From assembly GCF_001632365.1 (NCBI RefSeq), contig NW_024468568.1, forward strand, positions 91,777 through 155,776: a stretch of 64,000 nucleotides of DNA, in the 5' to 3' direction. The first letter of the stretch is position 1. Every line of letters starts with the position of its first letter. Below the pieces are notes generated by a model. That model ran no database searches. It saw only the letters and a list, made by a program, of their open reading frames with translations, and was not told the origin of the DNA. Shown in pieces: positions 44,553 to 57,601 of this stretch. Source of the DNA: Laetiporus sulphureus 93-53 (taxonomy: Eukaryota; Basidiomycota; Agaricomycetes; Polyporales; Laetiporaceae). The position numbers and the translations under genes were made by a program.

Positions 44553-46403
44553 ATGGTCAAGAGTCTCCCACCAGAGTTCTACACTGCCTACCTCTCCGAT
44601 GTTGCAAAGGAACGCAAGCCGAGCCCGAGTGCGTTCGTGATCCAAAAACGCGACTGCAATACCTGCTAACGGAAAGTTGTGGCAGTTCGTGGACTCTATC
44701 CACTCGAGGCCAAGCCAGGCGTGATATCCCTGCTTGCCGGAAAGCCCAATGCGACCACATTCCCGTTGACCTCCATCAAGCTGACATCGCGTTCGCCCAC
44801 GGACCCGTCGCAGGAAACTGAGACGGAAATGAGTGGGAAGGCATTAGCTGAGGGCTTGCAGTATGGCCCGACGGCAGGGCTGCCTTCGCTGGTCGAGTGG
44901 GTGTATGGGCTGCAGGAGAGACAGCATGGCAGGAAGAAGGGCGAGGGATGGAGGGTCAGCATCGGGGCGGGGTCGCAGGATGTCATTTACAAGGTGAGTG
45001 ATGAATTCAGAGGAGCCGATTTTTGAGTTACGAATCGTTCCGTTGGCAGGCCGTGATGGCTATGGTGAACGTGGGGGATCCAGTGTTGGTGGAAAGTCCG
45101 GTCTACGCGTAGGTCTGTGCTTGTAATGTCTCCTGAGCCCCATCTGACCTAAATGCAGTGGAGTGCTTCCAATGTTCCAGGCGTTGCACTGTGACTTGAT
45201 TGGTGAGTGAAATTACGTCTCATTTCGTGTGAGCGTATCAATCTCATCTTCGTTATAACCATCGATGACTACAGAGGTCGAGACCGATGCGCATGGTATT
45301 CGCTCCAGCGCCCTCCGCCAGATACTGGAGAACTGGCCTGCATCGAAGCCCAAGCCAAAGGTACTTTACACGGTACCGGTGCGTGTCATAACAAACTCTC
45401 CAAACCACTTGTTCCTTACAGGCCGCATATTGATCAAGTATGGCTGTAATCCAACTGGAATGACCGCCACTCGGGACCGGCGGCAGGAAGTGTTCGAGCT
45501 CGCTCGGGAACACGATTTTATCATTCTTGAAGGTGAGCCTTTCGCTCTTGGCTTTTACTATCTATGACTTGAACTCGACCACCTTGCGCAGACGACCCTT
45601 ACTACTATCTCTACTACGGCACTGCTCCACGCTATCCATCCTATTTTGCGCTCGAACTCCAACAGCCGAATGCGGAGGTCGGACGCGTACTCCGCTTCGA
45701 CAGTCTCTCCAAGATCCTCTCATCCGGCATCCGGATCGGATTCGCATGTGGCCCAGAGCCTCTGATGACGGCGATTGACATGCATGTGCGTGCTTTGGCT
45801 TTCGGGTCTCACACATTCGTTACGTTATGCAAATGGGCTTTTGACCGATGGACGATCCATGACAGACCGCTGTTGCGAACCTGCAGACGTCTTCACTCAC
45901 ACAGACGATCACGCATGCACTACTCGATACATGGGGCTACGACGGGTTCAAGACGCACACGGAGACTGTGTCCGCATTTTACCGTGAGAAGCGAGACGTG
46001 TTTGAGAGTGCGCTCAAGCGGCACCTCAGCGGGCTTGCGGAGTGGAGCACGCCCGAGGCCGGAATGTTTTTCTGGTGCGCTTTGCTTGTTTTGCTTTACT
46101 CGCTTGCACAAATGACCCTAACTGGCCCCGATCTGTTCTGGCGTTTTAAAAAACAGGTTCAAGCTGCTATTGACAGAAGACGCGGCATCGTCCGACGACG
46201 GCGACTCAGAGAGTATCATCCGGACAAAGGCGTACGAGCGGGGTGTGCTCGCGCTGCCGGGGACGGTCTTTCTTCCCAGTGGAAGGAAGACGGCGTATGT
46301 AAGAGCAGCGTTCAGCTTGTTGACGGAAGAGGACGTGGAGGAGGCGGTGAAACGGCTGAGGGAAACGGTGTTGGAGGCGAAGCAGTCGGCGGGGAGCTCT
46401 TGA
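44553..46403 (+). CDS. PLP-dependent class I/II aminotransferase, ARO8/AADAT-like (copy 2)
   Basis: About nine exons encode a full-length paralogue of the gene at 20998-22871. It starts MVKSLPPEFYTAYLSDVAKE without the longer leader of copy 1. Shared blocks are PGVISLLAGKPNATTFP, VSIGAGSQDVIYKA, YGCNPTGMTATRDRR, LEDDPYYYLYYG, the PLP lysine in RFDSLSKILSSGIRIGFACG, and EAGMFFWFKLLL. The C-terminus ends EAKQSAGSS. The intron positions correspond to those of copy 1, including the split of the Trp codon in FFW. Enzymes of this group act on aromatic amino acids, kynurenine or alpha-aminoadipate; the substrate is not deducible. The start is the first Met in the exon and gives a normal family N-terminus. 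Confidence 0.92.
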
Positions 46404-47338
46404 ACTAGCTCGCGATGAGTATCGCCCGAAGGTGCGTTCGTTACGCATCAGGGTCAGTTGATGATAGCTGACCTCCACAGGATCTCTATGGTTGTCGTAG
46501 TAAAAGCAAACTCGCCAGCGGCTCGGCCGCATGGGAGATCCACTGTGTAGCGTTAGCAGTGAAGTGTTGGCTTGATGCAACCCCCCGGCGATTGCGATGG
46601 GTAATGCCTTCCATTCTGTCCTTTCGCTCGCTTCCACCCGCTGCGCTCATGAGCAGCGGGTCAGCAACATAGAGCGAAGGCAGCCCCGTAGCGTGCTAGG
46701 TGGCAGATAATGAGAATGTTTCGTGGCAGGTTGAAGATTTAACTATCCCTGCCTCTTTCTCGATGCCCCATGAAGTTGTCATCCCTCTTCTACGGTATTT
46801 CAACCAATTGCGGCATCCTCTCTCGATATCTTCATCTAACATGACTCGCGCTACCACCATGCTATTCGCAGTTCTGATGATCCTTTAATAACTCCCGCAG
46901 AGAAGTCTCTGGCGGTGAGTCGTTCCTGGATAACGCTCGATCCGTTGTTCACGATACGTGCTATTATGTGCATAGAATTACCGGAACAATGCTCCAGATG
47001 CCATTCTGAACACGGAAGATTTGCAAGCTCACACGCTGGTAAAAATAGCATTACTTTGCGAATTGTTCAATGTGCGTAGTGCACCTGTTTCTGCATGGCA
47101 GTGAGCAAGGCCAAATGTAGTTCATACTATATGACGTAGTGACATGACAATATTGTTCACATTCAAGTGTTATTGCGGATAGGCGTTACGTACACGAGTG
47201 AGCATCGACATCATACTTCTATCTGTCCATTCAATGAACTCGCCAGACACTCATAAACAACATTGGGCTAATTACGGGTGAAGGGGGTCACTTACTCATG
47301 CATGAAGAATCATCTCATTTCCACTCCATACCACCTCA
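46404..47338. other. 930 bp without a supported gene
   Basis: Convergent 3' flanks of aminotransferase 2 and ALG12. No motif, RNA gene or repeat was found. Confidence 0.4.
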
Positions 47339-49328
47339 TTATATGCTTCGCTGTAGGATCACCAACTTCTCGCTCGTAATCATCTCCAGCGGATGCAGCA
47401 ACACATCCATTATACCCATAACGTTCTGAAGCTTCCCTCTGATAACGTTTTTCAGCTCCGGATTTACCACCCACCAATCGAAACCATCCACTGTATCGAC
47501 AGCCTTCCACGCTGCCGTCGAGAATCCAGTCGGGCGGGACAGCGTGGGTCCAGACTCGGCGATGACGTGCGTAATCTTGCGGTCTGCAGTCAACGCCTGC
47601 GGGGAGAGGTGCTCGGTCTTGTTGTACGTCCAGTGTGGCGTCGTAGGGACGATGTCGATGCCTGGCGGGTAGGGCGGTGCATGGGTCTGCAGGAAAAGCG
47701 AGGCGCCAGTCTGAGCAGCGAGATTGGATATGTAGACGTGAACTGTGGACGGTGAGAGCTTGCGCTTTCTGTATGACACTGACTCACCATGGTCATAGCC
47801 ATCGTACAACTCATTGAACCTTGCGAGCGACTCGCCACCCGGATAATTCGCCATGGATGCCTTGGTAAGCAAATGTGTAGCAAGACAATTGCATGCGACC
47901 AGGCCAATGACCGTCATAAGACATATCCGACCGAAGAGGCTGCTCTTCCTCCGCGATATCCTAAAGAATAACAAGGACTTAATCTTCGAACAGGCACATC
48001 ATACAAAATGGTGATCACGTACATCCAAGCGGCGCCACGCGCAGCTGCGATATTGAAAATGGGCACGACGTATACCACAAAGCGCCATTCCTTGTGATCG
48101 AGTCCGCTGATCAGGAGGAGGAATGCAATTGTAGGGAGTAAATGCGCGCGAATGCGAGAATCTGATAAGAAGCCGATGAGAGACAGCGGAAGGGACGAAA
48201 GCAGGAGCTTTGGAAGATGAGCCGTGAAGTAGCTATGAAAAGGCGAGACCTTTGGACATGTATAGCGAAACACACGGTAAGAACTCTGATGAGTTCCGTT
48301 ATAAAGACATATACGTACACCCCATTCAGAGCTCTTGCCTTCGAGCACATTGAAGTAGATGCCGTAAAATTCTGGCCATAGAGGCCATCGCTGCCAGAAG
48401 TAAGAGTCAACCACCATTGTGAGAGCTAAAGATGGCTTGTCTTAGAGTTAGTCTACTCGAAGACCTCAGGGTATACAGCTGACCAGCAGAACATATTCCA
48501 GAGATGAGTCCGACTTTGAAAAGGCCTGCGAATGTGCTGTAGCGGCAGATGAGAGCCTGCAATACGAGAGTGCCGAGTAGTAACGACAGCTCTGAGCGAA
48601 AGACGGCGGCAGTGAATGTCAACAAGGCAATAGCGCGATGGACAGCGGATTGAGATGGTCGCTTGGAGTTCGGTGCACGATTCATCAACAAATATAGTGC
48701 AACATTGGCTGAGAGGAAGAGTCCATCTAGTATTGCACAAACGCTGAGTGGAAGCATGCGCACCAGGGAAGAGTGCGAACATGTTCGGCAAGGTCCTGCC
48801 CATCCAAAACGGAAGGTGGAATTGCGTGCATGACAGGATCACGAAGAGTGCGCTTGTGGAACTACCGAAGCGATGCGAGACAGCACGTCGTAGCATGCAG
48901 AGGGAAACGGCATTCACGGTAGCGAGGACAAGCCGGACTGCGAGATAGATTCATATGGAGCTTCCGTGAGAGGAATGAGCTTACGAACCAATAATCTGGA
49001 GGTCGAACTTGCTGTATAGGAATCCGAGACCACAGGCGACATTGATCGCCGTAGTGGAGATCCAAGCTAGCAGTACGCTTCCTATGAAAGTGCGAGGGAC
49101 TGCACCAGGGAAGACGAAGTGATCATACTTCAATTGTTAAGGTTTGGCTCCGCGCGCTGAACATAGGATAGGCATGCGCACGTTATGAAGGGCGTTCCAT
49201 CGAATGCCGTACATGAACACATCGTGCGTTGCATGCAAGTTGAAGCTTTCCTCAACTTTTGTGTAGGGCGCGAGGAAGACATGGCACCAGGCAGTGCCCA
49301 CAAGAACCAAGTCCAAAACAGCGCTCAT
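47339..49328 (-). CDS. ALG12: alpha-1,6-mannosyltransferase ALG12 (GT22)
   Basis: At least six exons encode a multi-span GT22 enzyme. The signature of the first luminal loop, APYTKVEESFNLHATHDVFM, contains the acidic residues needed for catalysis. Later blocks are FVFPGAVPRTFIGS, FWMGRTLPNMFAL, FRSELSLLLGT, DSYFWQRWPLWPEFYGIYFN, EWGVSPFHSYFTAHLPKLLL and LDHKEWRFVVYVVPIFNIAA, all characteristic of ALG12. The enzyme adds the eighth mannose to the dolichol-linked N-glycan precursor in the ER lumen. The frame is open upstream to 49436; Met 49328 is preferred because family members start just before VGTAWCHVFLAPYTKVEES. An intron splits YDG-YDH from VHVYISN. Junctions were set by homology. Confidence 0.92.
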
Positions 49329-49570
49329 GGTGGTCACAATGAACTGGTGCCACAGTGGCGAGCGATCTGAGATTGAACGATCAGCGGCGGACGTGCAATC
49401 CTCTCTGCGGAGTTCCAAATAAACAGATCCCATCATGATGTGATGCCTCGGTCACACGCACTGCCAGATACGTCGTCCTCGAGCCGCAGCATTGCTCGTG
49501 TTCAACTGCCCGCTCATCGTCCGACCCAGTGATTAGGCTTCTGTATACCGCTGCTCCCTAAGAGCGAACG

Positions 49571-52500
49571 ATGATACCGCACTGGCCCCGGATAGCTCTG
49601 CCCGTATCTCTACTTCTTCTCTCGCTGCATGTATCGGCATACAGTTCCAAGAACCAGTCTATGAGCCGAAGCCTAGGTTCCTACGGATATGACTTATCAG
49701 TACGCTCTATCACGATATTGTTATCACAACAGAGCTGATCATAAGCGGATGCAGCCGCTCATGGTGACAAATACACGACCAGGTGAGTATCGGGTCTGAG
49801 GTTAGTTGGCTTAGCTCATCCTCCTATAGCGGAGTGCCCGCCATGTTTCAATTGCCAGCTTGATGCCTTCTCTTGCGGGCACTTTGGAGAGTGCTCGACA
49901 TATGACGGACAATGCAAGTGTCCACCAGGATGGGCGGGAATTGACTGTCTGACTCCGCGTAAGCTCTCAGTTTTCTTACTGTGCTAATAGTCTTTCTCAA
50001 TTCAATTGCAGAGTGTGATTCTCTTGCCAACGGAGAGAAGCGTAGACAGAGGGAACCAGGCCAGAAATGTGAATGCGAGGATGGATGGGGTGGAGTGAAC
50101 TGCAATGGTACGTCTACGTCGTTCCGTGTCATGGTGTTCTCGATCTCACGCTGGTCACAGTATGTAAGACTGACGAAGCGTGCATTGGATTCCCGCTTGC
50201 TGGCAAGCCCCTGGAGGACGGCGAAGAGATCAACAATATGACATGTTACAAGGGCGGTGTCACGGTGTTCGAGAATCACCAGATATGCAAAGTGACGAGT
50301 GGGTAATACCGCCTGTCATTCCCATTTTGATGCTGAGATGGGATGTAAGACCGGAAAATCCTGGACATGCTTCCTGATCGTCCTCCGGAAGTGACATTCA
50401 GCTGCAACACAGCGGAAGCTACGTGCCAGTTTCAGTTCTGGACAGCACAAGAGGAGTCTTTTTACTGTTCACTGGATACTTGCAAGTCAAGCATAGATGT
50501 CGGTTTCGATTTCAACACGACCAAATACGAATGCGAGAACATCCAGTGCAAGTGTGTGCCTGGACGGTTCATCTGTGGCGAGAATGGAAGCGTTGGTCAG
50601 TCGGTCCACAACTTCTGTTAGGTATTCACTGATAGACACTGGATAGACATCACGGACTTCTTGAAGGAAGACATCACCGGGCCTGCATCGTTTAGCTGCA
50701 AGAGTAGCAGCGGATGCAAGTTCGAGGAACCCGGCATGAACATGCTGATTGAGACATTCTTCGGCGACGGGTACATCACGCTGGATTGTGACAGTGGCGA
50801 GTGCCTGCATTATTCACAGGTTCCTGGCTATATTGTAAGTCGGTATCCCATTTTGCATTGCTGTTATAACCATGACTTTGTCTCTTGCCAGCCTCCACCA
50901 AAACCCGACAACAGTCGCTTCATCGCGCTGAGCATCGCAGGCCTGGGGCTCCTCGTAATTGCATCTTCCGCAGCGTTCTGGTATGCGGGTAGAGCTCGCT
51001 CCGGAGACTTTGGAGAGATTCGTCTCCCAGAAAACGAGACTGCGAAGCTTATGACGGACCATGTTCCCGCGTCTCTACACTTCTCCGACATCTCGTATGC
51101 CCTTGGGAACCGCACCATCTTGGAGAACATCTCTGGTGTGGCGAAGCCCGGCCAGCTCATGGCCATCATGGGCGCGTCGGGTGCGGGCAAGTCAACATTC
51201 CTCGACATCCTCGCGCGCAAGCGCAAGCGCGGCACAGTCAGCGGGCGCATTCTCGTAAATGGACGCGAGGTTGCCGATGCGGATTTCAAGAAGATGACAG
51301 GGTATGTGGATCAGGAGGATACGCTGATGAGCACGTTGACGGTGTATGAGACTGTGCTGTATTCTGCGCTGTTGCGGTTGCCGCGCGAGATGAGCCTCGA
51401 GGCAAAGAAATTCAGGACGCTGGAGACAATGCATGAGTTAGGAATTCTTGGTATCAAGGACGCTAGGATCGGCGATTCCGGTACGTGAAGGCGAACGTTC
51501 TGGACCGGGAGGTATGCTTACGACTGGCGATGAAGGTCGGCGGTCTATCTCGGGCGGCGAGAAGCGTCGTGTTTCCATCGCTTGTGAACTGGTGACGAGT
51601 CCTTCGATATTGTTCTTGGACGAGCCAACAAGTGGTATGCACGTTTCTTTGCCCGGTTCCAACGCTTGTGTTTTACATCGCCTGTTTAGGTTTGGATGCA
51701 TTCAATGCTTTGAGTGTCATCGACTGTCTGGTGACGTTGGCAAGAGAATACAAGCGCACTGTGGTCTTCACGATTCACCAGCCTCGTAGCAACATTGTTT
51801 CGCTATTTGATCAGCTCATTGTCCTCGCTCAGGGCAAATTAATCTACTCAGGGGAAGCAGACAAGTGCCAGGATTATCTCCAGAAGATTGGACATTCCTG
51901 CCCTCCAGGGTTTAACATTGCCGATTTTCTAAGTACGTGTACACAAACACTTTGAGCGATGATCACTCATCAATCTCCACTGGCGCATATAGTTGATATG
52001 ACGATGCAGGCTGGACTAGAGCCACGGTCACTAGAGAGTCCGCAGGGCGAGCTGACCACTCTGGAGGACGGTGATAACGCCCGTGACGAGGAGCGAGCAT
52101 TTGAGCATGGCACCGCTAGTCATTCGCTGTCAGGTCGATCCCATGACCAGTCTTCCACGGCGGTAGACGAGACAGAGTTGCAGCTGCGCCCCAGCTCGGT
52201 CGCAGGCTCCGCATCCGGATATGTCAAGCGCAAGACGTCGCAGCTGCTGAAAGCCATCACGCCAATTTCATCCCCGGGAGACACACCCTTGGCCCCTCGT
52301 TTGCAAGTGTTGGTGGACGCATTCGCGGAGAGCAGCATCGCTGCTGCGATTAAGGAGGACTTTGAGGAAATGGCGCGAACAGCTGCTGCGGCGCAGGACG
52401 CGGCAAACCAATTGCCAGATGTCGCGCTGGAGACGAACCTCACGAGGGGCCGCAAACGCGCTAGCTGGGGGACACAGTTCCGGATTTTGAGCGGACGCGC

Positions 52501-53739
52501 ATTCAAGAATTTGTATCGCGATCCGGCGCTGTTGGCTGCCCACTATGTCTCGGCGGTTGTTGTTGCATGTACGCGTTATAAATTTCTGACGACGATTATT
52601 GATAGCTCACGACATTACTCCAGTGATTTGTGGATTCTTTTTCCACAATGTCTCGTGAGTGCCATTAGGATTTGCCGCAATGCGCTGTGATCACTCACCA
52701 GAACGAACAGCGACGATATCGCTGGATTCCAGAACCGACTTGGTGATTGAATACTAACCGTTCTCCTTCTCGTTCATGCTGACGAATTGGCGTACAGGCC
52801 TGTTCTTCTTCACGCTCGCCCTCTTTGGTTTCTCCTGCTTGTCCAGCCTTACCTTGTTCGCCAATGAGAGGATATTGTTCATGAGAGAACGGTACGTATG
52901 GTTATCAATTGCATATTGGATCTTCTCAGCTGACCTGTGCGTTGTTCAGTGCGAATGGATACTACTCTCCCCTCACCTACTTCTTATCAAAGGCACGTTC
53001 TATTCGGCCTTGCTTCTTTGTATTTCAAATGCTCAGCCTTCTCGCAGATCCTGTTCGACATCTTGCCTTTACGAGTAGTGCCGCCCCTTGTGTATGGAGG
53101 GATCGTGTACGGCCTCGTTGGCCTCGTGCCCACAGTTCCTGCGTTCTGGAAGTTCATTCTCACGCTCGTGCTTTTCAATCTCACGACGGCGAGCGTCATC
53201 CTCATGCTCTCGATTGCCTTCGCGAGCGTCAGCGTGGCCAGTTTGGCTGGGACGCTGATTATGTTGTTCAAGTGAGTGAGATCCGATTCCGTGCCTGTAA
53301 ACGTGATGCTGACTGTCTCCGCAGTCTGCTATTTGCGGGACTGCTGATCAACCGCCAGACACTCGGTCCACGCTGGGAGTGGTTGGATGTCATCTCGTTC
53401 TTCCATGCAGCATTCGAAGCGCTCGCTGTCAACGAGCTTCGTTATCTCCAGTTGAAGGAGAACAAGGTGCGTCTTGTTGCATTCCTGTGATTAGCACTAT
53501 CTCATTGGCATCAAATTCGCAGTATGGCGTTGATATTGATGTTCCTGCTGCCGCTATATTGTCGACATTCGGGTTGAAAGCCCAGGCGAGTGAACAGTCT
53601 ACTGCAATTGAGTTGCCTTGCTGAAGTCTCTTTGTAGTCATTCTGGTGGCCGAACATCTCGCTGCTCGGAATCTTCTTTGGCGTTTTCACTACCGCGAGT
53701 TACCTCATCCTTCATTTTTACGTGAGGGAGAAGCGGTAA
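49571..53739 (+). CDS. ABCG-type transporter with EGF-like luminal region (ADP1-like)
   Basis: A signal peptide ([20 protein letters not shown]) leads to a Cys-rich N-terminal domain with EGF-like repeats ([44 protein letters not shown]). A membrane span ([20 protein letters not shown]) follows, then one nucleotide-binding domain: Walker A GASGAGKS, signature [15 protein letters not shown], Walker [13 protein letters not shown] and switch histidine in TIHQPRS. A 230-residue Ser-rich linker precedes the six-span permease domain ([38 protein letters not shown]), ending [20 protein letters not shown]. This half-transporter plan equals yeast ADP1. Substrate and membrane are unknown. At least twelve introns are needed. 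Around 51482-51534 the splice that joins DSG to RRSISGG removes a GTACGT...GAAG intron. Confidence 0.9.
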
Positions 53740-54483
53740 CACGCACCCACGGCGACTTGACTCCTACGACGATTGTCATGTCATTTAGCTTTGATTGCCA
53801 GCTCTTGTCGACAGCTTGTATAGTATTCACCTGTACTACTCGTCTGTCTGAGGGTTGTTGTGCATTGCCGGCCCAGTAGCTCCTGGTTGCCGAGCTGAGC
53901 GGAAGAGGGAATACGTACGTGCAGCGTGCGCTTCGCTTGGCAGGAGCATGGAAGTTGGTGGCAGTTACGCGAAGGTGCAGCCGATTGGTGAGCCGGTGCA
54001 TTGAACCAGTCCGCGAAGAAAGATGGTCCTCGATACTTCCAAACCTCTCGGAGCTCGAAGGAACAGGTTCTCGCTGATGATCAGGCCTTGAATAGATCTA
54101 TCGGTGACAACGGCTGTCTTGGATTGCATTTCCTCCGGCTTTCTTTTTCGTGCTCGAGGGTAAGGGACCTATAGGCACCCACAGGATGTGCCGAGCAATG
54201 ATAGCACATGGCGCCTGGCGGTTTCCCTTGTCCCACCGCGTGCCAAAAGTGACTCAGGTTCTGTATCGGACGTCTCGGGCTCAAAGGCGTAATGCCCTTG
54301 TAATTTCTGCAACGTGTCAGCCATTGCTTGGCGAGCTGGTAAAGGCCTGCGATATGCATGAATCAACGGAATGCAGGCTAAAACCGACGCCTGGGCCTGC
54401 TTATCTAGAGGCCATTCTATCTTCCAGCGTCCTCTCCGGCTTATAGTCATTGGCTTGTCCCCCTCAAGATCCTCCGCGTCGAG
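53740..54483. other. 744 bp without a supported gene
   Basis: It lies between ABCG and the P450 on the same strand and presumably holds the P450 promoter. Overlapping short frames on both strands have no recognisable content. Confidence 0.4.
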
Positions 54484-56881
54484 ATGGACCCTGCAACACT
54501 CCTCTTCTTGAGTTCTTTCCTCCTTGGACTTGTCTTTTGCATATTGTGTCTCCTTGACCGGGACCAGGAATGTGGAGTATGTTATTATTTCGATGATCAT
54601 GAAACGAGAGTCACTATCTCAGAAGTGTTCCATAGCCAAAGACAATCCCTACAGTTGGAGGCTCCTCTTTGCCTCTCCTCTCATACGCAGGAGCTTTTCG
54701 TCACGTCTTTTATGCTGCCGACATCCTCCATGAGGGTTATCGGAGGGTAAGTGAATTTCCGAGCGTCCACGATGCCTTCCGTGTGCATGTCTTATTCGCC
54801 ACATGTATGCTTATACTGATGTTTCCTGCTAGTACAAGGGTGGCACGTTCAAATTCGCAGATTTCCGCAGGTGGTACATTATTGTGTGCGAGCCGCACTT
54901 GATAGAGGAGATCATCAAAGCCCCAGACGACCAGCTATCCTTTGATGAAGCTGTGCACGAGGTGATTATCATCTGAATCAGCTCATGCATTCCAGCCAAC
55001 ATAGCTAACCAAGCATCGTAGATCCTTCAGACCGACTACACCTTGGGCTATGCCCTGCACCATAATTTATACCACGTACCGATTGTTCGGTCGCAACTGA
55101 CTCGCAACATCGCAAAATTCTTCCCGCTATTGCATGACGAGCTCGTAGCTTCGTTTCACGATGAAATTCCCTTGAATGGGTCAGGTACGTCCTCGGGGTG
55201 ACGCACGATCTTTGGCTGTCAACGCTGACTGCTTGCCAGGATGGAACAAGGTCCGCGCTATGGATGCCATGGTCCAGGTGATCTGCAGAACAAGCAACAG
55301 AGTGTTCGTTGGTTTGCCTTTGTGTAAGTGCATCTGCTCTCGGAATAGATGCATATTCCAGCCGCCGACGCGCGTCACAGGCAGAAATTTGGACTATTGC
55401 AACCTAAATAAGCAATTTACAGTCGACGTAATGAAGGGGGGAACGATAATCTCTCTATTTCCAGGCTTGCTCAAACCGTGAGTACATATATATGTCTGTC
55501 TCTGAAAAGCTAGTCGCAGCCTTTGGAATTTTTGCTTCGAGAATATCAAGCCCTGTTGCCCTCACAATCGGGCGAACACACGTTGCTATGTCGCATTTTC
55601 CATCTGCCGTCGCTTCTTCTCGATATTGGCATATGTAGTCCAATCATCGCTTCCCACGGTTACCGGTCACGGCTATGCTCGCTAACACATTCGCGCAGGT
55701 TTGCAGCACGGTTCCTGACTGACGTGCCTAATAGCATTAAGCGGGGCGTCAAACATCTAGAGCCCCTCATTAGCGAACGCCTTCGAATGGAACAAGAGCT
55801 GGGTTCGGAATGGACGGATAAGCCTGTGCGTTTCTACCCCTCTGTATCACAAACTCGAATGTCGCTGCGATATGTTCGACAATCGGTGCTTTATACTAAA
55901 TATATATATGCGATGACTTCCAGAATGACATGCTGCAATGGCTCTTGGATGCAGCCGAAGGAGAGGAGCGTACCGTCCGAGCACTAGTGCTGCGGATTTT
56001 GACAATCAATGTTGGAGCAATACACACATCTGCAATGGTAGGCTTGTATATCAGTCGTACAATGTGGTCGCTTTGATTGCTGACGCGCTTATGTTTGATG
56101 CTATAGTGCCTCACACACGCGGTATACTATCTGGCTGCCTATCCACAGTATGTTCAAGCGCTGCGTGAGGAGGTCGAAGCTGTCGTGCAGCAAGAAGGAT
56201 GGACGAAGGCCGCCATGGGAAAAATGCACAAATTGGACAGTTTCTTCAAGGAAGTTCAGCGGCTGAATGGGATTGTTGCCAGTACGTCAATCACTCTTTC
56301 TGCAGACTTCAAATCGAGTATCACCAGAGGCTTCCTTTTGGTTGGTGCCATGCTAGATGGCCGTTCGAGCTGACCTTCTATGAACCTAGGGGGATTGGAT
56401 CGCAAGGCTATGAAGGATTTTAGATTCTCGGATGGAACATTTGTTCCTGCAGGCACATACATCGCGGCTCCAGCTGTGGCCATGCATCACGACGAGGACG
56501 TATATCCCGATGCTCATACGTTCAATCCATGGAGGTTCTCCGACTCCTGCAATGAGCGGGACGACTTTCAGCGGCAACACACCATCACCACAAGCCCTTA
56601 CTTTCTTCTTTTCGGACATGGGAAACATGCATGGTGCGCGAACTGGATCTGCTGCCGTTGAATCGCTGACATGTAGCGGCCTGAACATAATGGTTTCCTA
56701 TGGCCATAGTCCTGGTAGATTCTTTGCGGTCAATGAGCTGAAAGCGATGCTCGCCCATATGGTCGTCTCCTATGATATGAAGATGGATCAGGAAGGGGAA
56801 GTACCTGCGAGTAAATGGATAGCCAACGCGCTCATTCCGCATCCCACTGCTGAGGTTGAATTTCGGAGACGAGTGGACTAG
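54484..56881 (+). CDS. cytochrome P450 monooxygenase
   Basis: About ten exons encode a full-length microsomal P450. The N-terminal anchor is LLFLSSFLLGLVFCILCLL. PTVGGSSLPLLSYAGAFRHV is the proline-rich hinge seen in many agaricomycete P450s. Conserved motifs are the I-helix ILTINVGAIHTSAM (oxygen-binding Thr), the K-helix Glu-x-x-Arg in KEVQR, FNPWRFSDS, and the haem loop FGHGKHACPGRFFAVNEL, whose cysteine follows a splice junction at 56636/56690. The family cannot be assigned with certainty. The introns at about 55478-55698 (220 nt) and 56285-56390 are longer than usual. Regulation and partners are not visible; the upstream ABCG gene may be coincidental. Confidence 0.9.
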
Positions 56882-57601
56882 CTCATGCTTTTTGCATGTT
56901 GTCTGTATTATTTTATCAGGATATCGTTCGTTGCAATGCAATATGTACACTATCATGCGGGCGTACTACGCAGAAGCTAAACTACGATCCAATTAGCTGC
57001 CGTGGGGTGGTTGACATTGACAAGTTTTGGGAAACCTGAGCAGTGGCATCTGAAGGTTACGGTACGAGTCGCGAATGCGGATGCGGAGGCGCTTGTCAAC
57101 GCCGCTCAGAGCTCACTGGCATCTTAGCGCTGAAGCTCTATAGGTAGACCGTCCTCATCAACATTTTCATTCTATACCATTGGCCATGACTAAAGCGTTA
57201 TTTGGCGATGATATCTTTTCTTGGAAACCTTTTAGTCGTCTCTACGGGACATACTAACTGAAAGCCCACTGTGGGCGTGGCGGCCTGGCCACATCTGTGA
57301 AGTCGGTCACGTGATCCACGCCATACTTCTAACACGACGAGTTTTAAAGCGCGGCCTCTGCCAGTCTCCACTCATCCTCCCGCTCCTTTGGAGGTAGCAG
57401 AAAAGTCTCAGAACAGCTCATTTTACAGGCTCCCGGACCTCAAGTATTGGTTTACCTCTCCATTCGTATTCATTCAGACGCAACACATTTCTGGCAGGAC
57501 CACCAATCTCATTTCACAATTCAAGACGTGTATAGCACTTAGATTGATCATAATCTACCAATAGTATGTGATGCGCCCTGCACTTTTGCAAACTCGTTAT
57601 C
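56882..57601. promoter_or_regulatory. P450 3' flank and DnaJ promoter region
   Basis: It contains a CACGTG palindrome near 57308 and AT-rich segments. No convincing heat-shock element with nTTCnnGAAn spacing was found by eye. Confidence 0.4.

Noticed and set aside
54081..54600. Minus-strand ORFs between ABCG and P450
   Set aside because: They overlap the P450 start region, have no recognisable motif and no splice partners.
57200..57240. Heat-shock element upstream of the DnaJ gene (TTCTTGGAA)
   Set aside because: The spacing between TTC and GAA is three bases instead of two, so it does not match the element.
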